From Armigeres subalbatus (Eukaryota > Arthropoda > Insecta > Diptera > Culicidae): a stretch of DNA of 64,000 bases. The DNA is taken from NCBI RefSeq assembly GCF_024139115.2, contig NC_085140.1:15383085-15447084 (forward strand), written 5' to 3'. The stretch's first letter is position 1. The number at the start of each line of letters is the position of its first letter. Below the pieces are notes generated by a model. It was not told the origin of the DNA. It worked only from the letters and a program-made list of their open reading frames with translations, and searched no databases. Both the position numbers and the translations under genes were made by a program. Shown here piece after piece: positions 55,565-64,000 of this stretch.

Positions 55565-56920
55565 CCGTTTGCCCTTGCACTGAAAACCGAAACTACCCAA
55601 AAGTGGTTTTTTTTGCCCTCAAAACCGTGGTTTGGGATAATAACCCAAATTTGAGTAAAATGACTTTTCTGGCACTAGGTACTTTGCCTTTAATCCCATG
55701 TAAACAATTTACCCAAAGCTGAGTTTAATTAATCCAAAGCGGACCTTGATCAACCCAAAATAGAGAATATTGAATTTACTCAAATTTGGGTTATTGGGCT
55801 GAGCAACCACGGTGAGGTGTTTGCATCTTCCCGGCCAACCATTCGTCAAACTCCTTCAAAGTTATTTATCTAAAATTAAATGATTTTATCGGCATTTCTT
55901 TACACTAAATTATTCACAAAAATGATACAAATCTTAATGTATCGTTATCACAGTTCATGTAAAGTATGATATCAACGCAATGATATACTTTGACAAAGTA
56001 TTTCGAATATGAGCATCGCTACATCTTTACCACCAAATAAATCGCAATAACGATATAAATATTTATGAAATGTTATCAGTTTTCTGATGAAGTACGATCT
56101 CAACGTTATGATACATTTTGACAACGAATTTTACTGTTTATCATCGCTGCACCTTCATCACTTTCTAGTTCATCGATTCACATCGTTGGATACCAAAACA
56201 TCGATGGACATTTTGCGGTTTGTTTATATCCCAGAAATTAAGATTTAGAAATTTTCTGAAAATGATTTGAATGACTGTTGAATGGAACGATTCGCGTTTT
56301 ATATGTTTGCATTTAAGTAAACCGGATGAATATGAAAATGGTGTAAAGTGGGAAATAATTCTTCTATATGCAAGTGATTTTCGAATGAAAATTTAAGGCT
56401 TACAATGTTAATGCAATTTAGCTACTTACAGTCATCACATCATTGTGGGCTAGTGGTTAAGTTCTCTGGGCAAATTTATAACATCATCACTTCAGGTTCG
56501 ATTCCCGATTAAGCAAATAAATAGAAAAAAAAAATGTAAAAGTGAACCTCTGAAGAACAATTTTTTGTTTTTGTTGATAGTTTTGACAGGTCGATAAAGT
56601 AGAAGTGTGAAAAAATATATCTTTTTAGCGGTATCAATTGATATCGATATTTTGAAAACGATCGATAACAATTTTCCGTGTTTTGACTTTTGACTAATTT
56701 AAAATTCTTTATGAAATGGCATCGATCGCTATCGACGGTTGATATGAAAACCTTTAAAGATCTATATGAAGAATTTTGAAGAAAATTGAAGAAATGGTTG
56801 GTCGGGTTGCTCTAGTTTTGATAGCAATCATGGGAAAGAAAGGGAAAACTAACCAAATTTGGGTAAATTTTTTCAGCGATATTCTCAATAGTGCGTATAT
56901 ATATTGAACTCAAAGTTTGG
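55565..56920. mobile_element. AACCCAAATTTGAG-type element, copy 1, with a ~1-kb interruption
   Basis: ACTACCCAAAAGTGG, then AATAACCCAAATTTGAGTAA, and at the far side CAATCATGGGAAA with AACCAAATTTGGGTAAAT correspond piece by piece to the shorter copy at 62320-62720. The extra 55800-56813 is bounded by GAGCAACC and GGTTGCTC and is probably a separate insertion. Confidence 0.55.
56449..56535 (+). mobile_element. tRNA-derived pseudo-sequence with A-rich tail
   Basis: GGGCTAGTGGTTAAG resembles a tRNA D-arm / A box, and GGTTCGATTCCCG is a near-perfect B box 40 bases later. An A-rich run follows. No convincing anticodon stem could be drawn, so it is a SINE-like or pseudo-tRNA piece. Confidence 0.5.
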
Positions 56921-57049
56921 GTTGATTTATCTGTCCGTGTGCTCAAGAAAAAAAAACTTGAAAAGGCCTGTTGGATTTACCATTTCCACCACTATTGGTA
57001 CAATTACCCTGCTGCCAGCCATGAAACAAAAGCGCAAAAGTCAACAAGT

Positions 57050-57283
57050 TTGTTGTTATTTTGGTTTCGTCGGTTGGGTGCTTAGTCATTTTCAGATGGT
57101 CTTGTCGTTCGTCAGCAATATTTTAATTGGCAAAATTTTTAGTGTTTCTGGTTATCGATTCATAACTCCTGATTGTGCATTTCCTCCAATCCATAGGCTG
57201 AGGCAACCTAAAGGGCCATATTACGAATATCTGGTCGTATACTGCAGAGTGTTCGTTTCGCAAATATCGCGCAAGCAAGAACG
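57050..57283 (+). promoter_or_regulatory. Putative NGLY1 5' UTR and promoter
   Basis: The non-coding stretch before the ATG contains GGTTATCGATTC at 57150-57161, close to the insect DRE word TATCGATA, about 130 bases upstream. The function is inferred from position. Confidence 0.35.
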
Positions 57284-59420
57284 ATGGGCACATTAAACGA
57301 ATCGCTGATCCTGGCACTTGAACGTTCCAATGCCAAGGAAAGTTATGTCACTGGAACGGAAACACTTCTACGATTACTGGATAACATCATCCGGGAGCCT
57401 GGAAACGAAAAGTACCGATCGATACGCCTTGAAAACAAGGCCATCAAGGAAAAACTGCTGTCCGTTTCCGGAATGAAGCCGCTTATGCTGGAGATTGGCT
57501 ACGTGGAAGCAAGTGGGATGCTCACACTACCCGCAAATGTTGTTATTGCCAAGCTGCGCAAATACCGGGATTTCATCAACGATAGAAAAGAATTAATGAA
57601 AAACCCACCCTCGTCATCTTCCGGTTCCATTGGTCCGCAACCCACCTTATTGGCGACGAAAGCGAAAACGGAAGTGGTCGTTGCACCGAAGCCTGTGATC
57701 CGAGCCGGAAAATCATTCCAGAAAAGAATTGCATTCCCCAAGATGATTAGCTCGCGAAATGGATTGCTGCAGCAGCTCGAGCTGCTGTCGGATCAGGTGA
57801 TGCAATATGATGACGAGTTGCTGTTGCAAAGTGGGCGCGATTTGGTTCCGTTGGAAACTTTGAAATCACGAGCCAAGGAGAAGCTGCGACAAATTCAGAA
57901 AATGATAAAAACCGGAACGTATCGGGACGAAGAACCGTGGATGGTGGATTTGATTCTGGAAGAGCTGGTGAGTTGGTTCAAGGCGGACTTTTTCCGTTGG
58001 GTGAACACGTTGCCGTGTTCGGTTTGCGGCAACGAGAAAACGCAACAGGTGGAGAGCGGCGTGGAGGACGGCGTACGGGTCGAGGTATATCGCTGCTGCA
58101 ACGAAACCAGACGGTTTTACAGGTAAGGAAGAACCGAATGTGGGTGGGGAGACTATAATTTTACTCCAAAAGCGAACTTTTTATAGAAGGCTTAAAGACC
58201 CATAACCAACTTTTCATACAGTGAAGTATTCAGTACAAAATATAATACTCGATCGCAATTAATCATAAAAAATCGCAATCTTTTTCTATCTTCAGGTATA
58301 ATGATGTGGAAAAACTGCTGCACACGCGCTGCGGTCGCTGTGGCGAATGGGCCAACTGTTTTACGTTTCTGTGTCGAGCATTGGGATACGAAGCTCGGTT
58401 CGTTTTCTCAACTGGGGACCATGTGTGGACTGAGGTATATTCCGATCGTAAACGCCGCTGGATCCACGTTGATCCGTGCGAGAACGCAATCGATTCTCCG
58501 CTGATGTACGAACACGGCTGGAAGAAAGACATATCGTACGTGTTTGCTTTCTCGAGGGATGACGTGCAGGATGTCACTTGGAGGTATTCTAGCCAACACC
58601 AGCGGGTCATCAAAAGCAGGACGAGTTGTTCCGAGAAGGAACTTCTTGATACCATTTTGAAATTGCGAGATAAACGAAGGGAGAAAGTTTCCGGCCTTAG
58701 ATTGAAGTTTCTACGTAGGAGAACTTTGGAGGAATGTTTGGGGTTGCTCTGTACTCGACCACCAACCCAAGCAGAACTAGAAGGCAGGAGCTCTGGTAGT
58801 TTGGAATGGAGACTCCAACGGGGGGAGCAGAAGCTAAACAGTTTTTACATTTTCATTCCCAACGAACAAGAGATTCAAAGCAAGCAATTTAATGTGAGGT
58901 ATTCCTGCGCCAAGGATAACTACGAACGATTCCTCATTGGTCCAACGGGACCAGTCATGACGGAAACCACAAAGGACTGGAAAAGCTGCCATTACACAAG
59001 TGAGAATATTTTTCGCAAAGAAGAGCACGACTGGAAGATGCTTTATCTGGCTAGAACAGAAGGCACTGCGGTCGGAACAATTAGCTGGAAGTTTGATTTC
59101 TCGATTCAGAGCATGAAAATCAAAAACATCAAGGTAAAATTTGGAAAGCAGACTTACGAAGGAGCCAATGTTGATGTTCAATATTTGAAGGACGATGGTA
59201 AGAGCAATGCAAATTGATCATGGTGTTCAGTGTTAAATAATTGTAATGGGTTCTCTTCGCAGGCACTGCGCTTCCATCGACACAGAGCCTGATTGGACTG
59301 GGCAAATTTACGATACAAGCGAAGCTCAGTGGAGGTCAGATGTGGCAGCATGCGCAAATATTCCGCCAAGGAAAGTATGATGACGGCTATCCCTTTGAAG
59401 TCAGCGTGCAGTTCATGTAA
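57284..59420 (+). CDS. NGLY1: Peptide:N-glycanase (cytosolic deglycosylating enzyme), complete, 632 residues
   Basis: Three exons: 57284-58122, 58296-59197 and 59263-59420. Donors are GTAAGG and GTAAGA, acceptors TTCTATCTTCAG and TTCTCTTCGCAG, and the phases agree. An N-terminal PUB domain (about residues 15-105) is followed by a transglutaminase-fold core. The triad is Cys295 (in GRCGEWANC), His322 (DHVWTEVY) and Asp339 (HVDPCE). A PAW domain fills about 430-632. The family removes N-glycans from misfolded glycoproteins retrotranslocated from the ER. The first zinc CxxC is intact (CSVC, 245-248). The second, normally CxxC, reads YRCCNETRR (Cys271-Cys272), so the spacing between cysteines is lost. 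Drosophila Pngl is of similar length and, as I recall from the literature, has altered zinc motifs with low or no activity. Start: the first ATG in frame, in AACGATGG context. Confidence 0.97.
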
Positions 59421-60127
59421 GACCCACAAGTGCGGCAAGTAGTGCATTCTTAACGTTTCCTATTAGAGTAACGGTGAACAGATTATTCCAGTTTTGGTAC
59501 GAGTCAAATTTTAAATAGTTAGACATTAACATAAGAAATTTGCTTAAACAATTTCCAAACATCTATACGCGTTCCTTATTTTATTATTCATTTTAATTAA
59601 ATATCTTTACACCTTTTTTCAAATGATCGTTGTTTATCCAACTAACGAGCTGTATGCACTATGAAGAAAAAAAAACTAGAGGACAGTAATTACAATTTTT
59701 TAACGAGGCTTTCTCTAGTCGATTATAGCAGAATTTTTCTGGATTGTGATTTAAAATATAAATAATATAATGTATTAACTTTAAAATATTTTTCTCCATA
59801 TGATGACATCCTGAACTAATGATGATAATAATACTACCACCTATTGTAACAAGGCACCTGCCTATATCACTGGCCATATCTGTCAAACGATTTGATCATG
59901 TTTATATTATTTTTTGCATTTTATAAAACTCCTGTATGAAGGGCCAAAAATGGGTGGGATGGTTCAATAAGCAGAGACACGGTTCTATACTATTCCCCAG
60001 AAAACCATACCCCAGAATTCCATTCCCCAGCAGACCAATCACCAGAATGTACCGTTACTCAGAAAACAGAATATATAGATATACATGATTTCATTTTCTC
60101 AAGAAAATTATGTTGAATTTTTTAGTG
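59421..60127. other. NGLY1 3' flank and AT-rich sequence with CCCCAGAA words
   Basis: No gene. At 59994-60062 ATTCCCCAG and CACCAGAATG words recur several times in a loose tandem arrangement. A polyadenylation site could not be fixed. Confidence 0.45.
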
Positions 60128-60270
60128 GAATGTCTTCACTTGTCATAAGACGAGTTTGTACAATCCCATTGAATTCCACCACTTAATTGTATCTTGACAG
60201 ATACGTATTTCGACCTCAACAGTAAGGCCGTCTTCAGTGTCTCGTACTTGACTCGACTCATCAAGTCGAA
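60128..60270. mobile_element. Half copy of the GTCTCGTACTT foldback family
   Basis: CATAAGACGAGTTTGTACAA, CCCATTGAATTCCACC and TCTCGTACTTGACTCGACT match the copies at 38938 and 53256. The right arm is absent. Confidence 0.7.
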
Positions 60271-60333
60271 CGACTACTGTAGTTAAGTTTGCCATTTTAG
60301 GGTGTTTTTTATGAGATATTGCGAAAAAAGATT

Positions 60334-60409
60334 CGGCTGCCGGTGGGACTTGAACCCACACTATTCCATTTAGTACACGGACGTATTACCAATTGTACAA
60401 CAGCTGCCC
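60334..60409 (-). tRNA. tRNA-like gene or pseudogene
   Basis: The minus strand shows a good T arm (GTGGGTTCAAGTCCCAC), an anticodon stem TCCGT/ATGGA with loop GTACTAA, and a D-arm-like GTACAATTGGTAATAC. The loop gives anticodon ACT, which is not a usual eukaryotic tRNA anticodon. The acceptor strands pair poorly (5' GGCAGCT against 3' GGCAGCC); a shifted register, GCTGTTG with CGGCAGC, pairs but shortens the D arm. It is most likely a pseudogene. A 3'-half copy is at 60832-60888. Confidence 0.5.
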
Positions 60410-60779
60410 TTGCGAGAAGTTGTTCCATAACCAGCTAATAACGATGGGATATCAGTCAATTCCCCGTATCTATCGAATCTGCTTTGGCAACATTTCACAC
60501 CCTGCTCTCTCTACCCAACTATGTGTATCAGAATTGAACAACAGTCGGTTGCGTTTGAATCACAAACATGTGCTTCTATTTGTCGTATTGAGGCGGGTTT
60601 GCTTCTGCAACGACAATAGAGGCTCGGTTGCCACCGAGCGTCCGACCAGCTGCGGTGTGTGATACTGCAGGTTCTCTGTGCTGCAGGGTATCATCGTTTC
60701 TCTTTTTCTTGATAGATGACTTGTGAGGGAAGTCAGATTTTTTCTTTTTTTGGAAAAGATGTTTAATTTTGATACACAT
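60410..60779. other. Sequence between the duplicated tRNA-like blocks
   Basis: No feature was recognised. Open frames are short and without known motifs. Confidence 0.4.
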
Positions 60780-60888
60780 AGTTAAGTTTGCCATTTTAGG
60801 GTGTTTTCATGAGATATTGCGAAAAATGATTCGGCTGCCGGTGGGACTTGAACCCACACTATTCCATTTAGTACACGGACGTATTACA
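60780..60888 (-). pseudogene. Duplicated block with the 3' part of the tRNA-like sequence
   Basis: About 108 bases repeat 60281-60389 almost exactly, from AGTTAAGTTTGCC to the word GTATTAC in the D arm. The sequence then departs into ACTCAACCCTC, so the 5' part of the tRNA-like sequence is missing. Confidence 0.75.
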
Positions 60889-60965
60889 CTCAACCCTCTT
60901 TTTACGGCAGTTTTTTTTACGTCACTTCGTTTTACGGCCTCCTTTTTACGGCACGTGACGTAAAA
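60885..60965. mobile_element. Possible end of a TTTTTACGGCA-repeat element
   Basis: TACACTCAACCCTC, then CTTTTTACGGCAG, TTTTACGTCAC, GTTTTACGGCC and TTTTTACGGCACG. Short ACGGC/ACGTC iterations next to ACTCAACCCTC suggest a transposon terminus. The other end was not found. Confidence 0.35.
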
Positions 60966-61578
60966 AGAATTTGAAACATTATTGACATCCAAAAGCAAGC
61001 CTATAAGAAGGCACTTTTAGAAACCCAAAGAACAAAGTAGATGCTTTGTATACACATCATTTGCCTTCAACAATTGTTCCGTTCCAGGTCATCCAAGAAT
61101 TTCCTGGAGTCTATACGCGTAACCGAGGACCTAAGGTCTACAAGCGTAGCGAAAGAGCTGTTATCTCTTGTAAAAAATGGTTTATGCCCAATTTGATATA
61201 ATGAACCAAATTCCGTTCCAGGTCATACAAGAATTCCCTGGAATATAGGTCTTGAGGTGTACCCGCGTTACCGAAGGGCTGTTATCTCTTTTATTAAATG
61301 GTTCATGCTCTATATGATCTATTAAACCAAACTCAATATGCCTTAAGCAGCCGTTCCTTTCCTGGTCATCCAAGAATTCCCTAGACTCCTGAGCCGCGGA
61401 TTCATCCCAAATATGTCCTCCGAGTATTTGTCTTTAACTTGCATCTCAAATGTAGGCATATGAGTTGTTCTAAGATCTTCAAATTGCCCTTGAGTTTGAA
61501 TCAAATGGTCTGCCGAATCAACCAAGGCTTTCATGATGTCCCCAGCCGCGGTATCAACCCAATTATGTCCTCCGAGTA

Positions 61579-61850
61579 CAGCAACAGTTCGCTAACTGGG
61601 CGCTTTTTAACTGGACTGTTTTTTAACTGGGCGTTCGCTAACTGGGCCAAAGCCCAGTTAAAAAGCAGTTATCCGTCAAAAAACAACAACAAAGACTCAG
61701 TGACGAGGGGATTTCTGAATGGTATATTCTTTAAGCTTCATGTAAAACACGATCACAACAATGCATCGCGAATTTCCTCGTCAGCCCAGTTAAAAAGCGG
61801 CATTCGTTAACTGGGCTGTTGTTTTAGCCCAGTTAGCGAACGGTTTGCTG
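61579..61850. mobile_element. 272-bp pogo/Tc1-type MITE with TA duplication
   Basis: Termini CAGCAACAGTTCGCTAACTG and, inverted, CAGCAAACCGTTCGCTAACT. TA flanks at 61577-61578 and 61851-61852. The tandem-repeat unit at 61405-61425 (CTCCGAGTATTTGTC) is the uninterrupted site. The element carries multiple TAACTGGGC words in both directions. Confidence 0.85.
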
Positions 61851-61918
61851 TATTTGTCTTTCACTTGGGTCTCAAATCCAGACATATGAGATGTAGTAAG
61901 ATCTCCAAATCCTCCTGG

Positions 61919-63283
61919 GGCCTGTAGCATAATCGAAATTTTACTAATATTATTAGTAGAGTAGCTTGTAACTTGTATTTTTCTGTTGCATAATGAATCT
62001 ACAAGTAAAAATTTACAAGACTAATATTACAAGTAAACCGCACTAATAATATTAGTGGAATTTACAAGTAACTGTTGCATAAAGAAAATACAAGTACAAA
62101 TTATTAGCGTTGGCTTGTAGTTTCTTTTACAAGTATGAATGGTGCTGTAATTTAATTTACAAGTAGCTTTTATTTTATTATTTTAGCCGTCCAAAGTAAT
62201 TATGCATCGTTTTATTGTTTTTAACGACTTAACAGAGAAAGAAACTATTATTCTAGTTGCTTCAAATTATCATATAATGAAATACTGTGCAATAAGAATA
62301 AATTTCTCGTTCCGATATAACACTGAGAATTATGAAACAAAACTACTCAAAAGTCCGTTGTTTTAGCTCAAATCCGTACTTTGGACCAATAACCCAATTT
62401 TGAGTGAAATGAGTTTCCTAACACTTAGTAGTTTAACTTAATCCACTCAAAACATATTAACCAAAGCTGAGTTTAGTTTACCCAAAATTGACTTTATTCA
62501 TCTCAAAATTGAGAATATATTAATTTACTGAAATTTATATTATTGTTTTATTGTAGTATTATTGTATTATAATACTAAACAAGACCATGCATATTGCTTT
62601 ATGTTTAACAACAATCATGGGAAACAAAAGAAAAACGGAAAAACTACCTAAATTCTGAGTAGAATTTATTACGATATTTTCATCAGTTAGTAGTTTGAAC
62701 TGAACAAGAAATCGTCCAAATTTCATAATCGAATTAGAAGCAAAACCTAAACCCGCTAAATCTCACAATACACGTAAATTAAACCCTCTTCAAAAACCCA
62801 CAACAAACAAGTCTAGCGGGATTCGATTTGTCATGGAGCATACGTTCGCGTAACTTACAAATCGCCTCAATTGAAACTTAAGTCAATCCCAAAGACCACG
62901 TAAAAACGACTCCAGTGTGCATTACATTGGCTTCGTTAAAAATGACAATACCACGAAGCCGGCTTAAACCACAGAATCAATAAATTTACAGAGAGTGTTC
63001 CGTGCATACCTATCGCATTCGAAATATATATTCTATCCACAAATTTGCAAACAAACGTAAACAAATTGTTTACCTCCGCATTGACAGTGAACTGTCGGAT
63101 GAATTTTGACAGGTAAATGAACCTGACGGACTTGTAATTTCAACCTTACTAATAATACAAGTACTAATATTATTAGTTGGCAAAACATTATTATGCGACG
63201 CAAATTACAAGTACTTGTAATTTGTTGACTTGTAACTTGTAACTTGTAGCTAATATTATTAGTCTGATTATGCTACAGGGCCC
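61919..63283. mobile_element. 1.37-kb element with TTACAAGTA words and GGCC..TGTAGCATAATC ends
   Basis: The left end is GGCCTGTAGCATAATC and the inverted right end GGGCCCTGTAGCATAATC. ACTAATATTATTAG occurs next to each. The flanks repeat CTGG or TGG. Removing the element restores the length of the neighbouring tandem-repeat unit (AAATCCTCCTGGAGGTTT against AAATTGCCCTTGAGTTTG). Words such as ACTTGTAA and TTACAAGT recur about ten times near both ends. No transposase. Confidence 0.75.
62320..62720. mobile_element. AACCCAATTTTGAG-type element, copy 2, nested
   Basis: ACTACTCAAAAGTCCG, AATAACCCAATTTTGAGTGA and CAATCATGGGAAAC match the copy at 55565-56920. It lies inside the element at 61919-63283. 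Confidence 0.55.
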
Positions 63284-63310
63284 TGGAGGTTTAATCAAAT
63301 GGTCTGCCGA

Positions 63311-64000
63311 GCAGTGTTGTCATTCTCCTCTGTGTAGCAAAGAGCGAGTGCCAGATTACTCTCAACACTCTTCTACAATTGAGAGCATCGCACTCGTCAT
63401 TGATTATCACTACACTCTTTTCCTGCGCGCAGCGATGAACTAAGCTGCGCTCACAATTTAAAGCACTCCACACTGTCCCAAACTGTAGTGTGAACAAAGA
63501 GCACTGGGATACGCTGTAGTGATTGAGTGTCAACTAATTCAGTGAACTATACCAGTGCGCACTGAAGATTCAGCACTGCAGTGCGAACTGAAGTGAGCGA
63601 AACAGTTGGCCGGGGTTCAGCCAAATCATACCAAGCGCCAATGATAAATTACCAATTTTTCTACTCAAACTTTCATTTAGTAGATTTAATTGATCACAAA
63701 TCGTATCGGATATCCCTCAACCCCATAACTGAGGATAACCTTCTGCAAATGGTGCGTTTTGGTTGAACTGGGGTGAATGAATGGGGTGGCCCAGCTACTA
63801 GACAGTGGGGTCCCTACTCCTTCCTGAGTGAGAGATGCTGCTAAAGCTGGGTAGTAGTGTCGGTGGGATAGTTCCTTCTCTTCTATATAGAGCGGAATAA
63901 TTGGTTCAGTTTACTATATTTGGTTTTACATAGTTTACGTCAAGCGGTCGTGTCTTGTATACAACCCTAAATTTTTCTTCTTTTTCTTCTTGCTTCGTAT
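63311..64000. other. Unassigned sequence at the right edge
   Basis: The first ~280 bases are rich in CACTC and CACTG words on both strands (for example GCACTGCAGTGCGAACTG near 63582), suggesting a degenerate repeat. No gene was recognised. Confidence 0.4.

Larger units (their letters stand above)
61060..63310. repeat. ~135-150-bp tandem repeat, interrupted by two elements
   Basis: CCGTTCCAGGTCAT followed by CAAGAATT.CCTGGA recurs near 61078, 61212 and 61352 (with CCTTTCC). A second block, GCCGCGG..ATGTCCTCCGAGTA to CAAATGGTCTGCCGA, occurs at 61392-61520 and again, broken, between 61544 and 63310. No coding function was identified. Confidence 0.7.

Overview
The window looks like a piece of a mosquito genome, most likely Aedes (aegypti or albopictus). 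The signs are small canonical GT-AG introns, insect-type protein-coding genes, and an overwhelming load of nested non-LTR, LTR and terminal-inverted-repeat elements and satellites. The species is an inference; no marker was compared with a database.

Four genes can be modelled and one gene fragment recognised. (1) The 5' part of MDN1/midasin, minus strand, 1788-8906, runs off the left edge and carries all six Walker A motifs. (2) An unrecognised multi-exon gene, minus strand, 35627-38334, has a 22-nt micro-exon. (3) A two-exon C2H2 zinc-finger gene, minus strand, 41719-43582, has 13 fingers. (4) A complete three-exon peptide:N-glycanase gene (NGLY1/Pngl), plus strand, 57284-59420, encodes 632 residues. 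(5) A fragment of the spenito/RBM15 RNA-binding protein lies at 32746-33233. MDN1 serves 60S ribosome maturation in the nucleus, spenito-type proteins act in m6A writing and RNA processing, and NGLY1 deglycosylates misfolded glycoproteins in the cytosol. They are ordinary housekeeping neighbours, not a pathway.

Layout. 1-1787: MDN1 intron with a BEL/Pao fragment, a CT-rich tract, a 60-bp tandem repeat and a 60-bp retroposon tail. 1788-8906: MDN1 coding exons. 9587-14371: a long inverted-repeat arrangement holding a 24-bp minisatellite and two opposed hAT-like MITEs. 14547-15973: a Harbinger-like element carrying a GA/CT minisatellite. 16.2-20.1 kb: retrotransposon and MITE debris. 20.3-28.5 kb: an 8-kb, 23-bp satellite that switches strand. 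28.6-35.3 kb: several MITEs, the spenito fragment and possible decayed exons. 35.6-43.6 kb: the unknown gene, foldback repeats, a copia relic and the zinc-finger gene. 44.1-54.7 kb: a nest of elements up to five layers deep. 54.7-56.9 kb: a hAT-like element and others. 57.3-59.4 kb: NGLY1. 60-63.3 kb: duplicated tRNA-like sequences and a 150-bp tandem repeat broken by two elements.

The strongest unusual signals are these. Several element boundaries are proved by uninterrupted copies of the target site inside the same window. Satellite arrays repeatedly switch strand at one internal point. A family of ~60-bp retroposon tails has clear target-site duplications. The zinc-binding CxxC pair of the peptide N-glycanase is altered to CC. 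An unrecognised gene can be reconstructed only by splicing.
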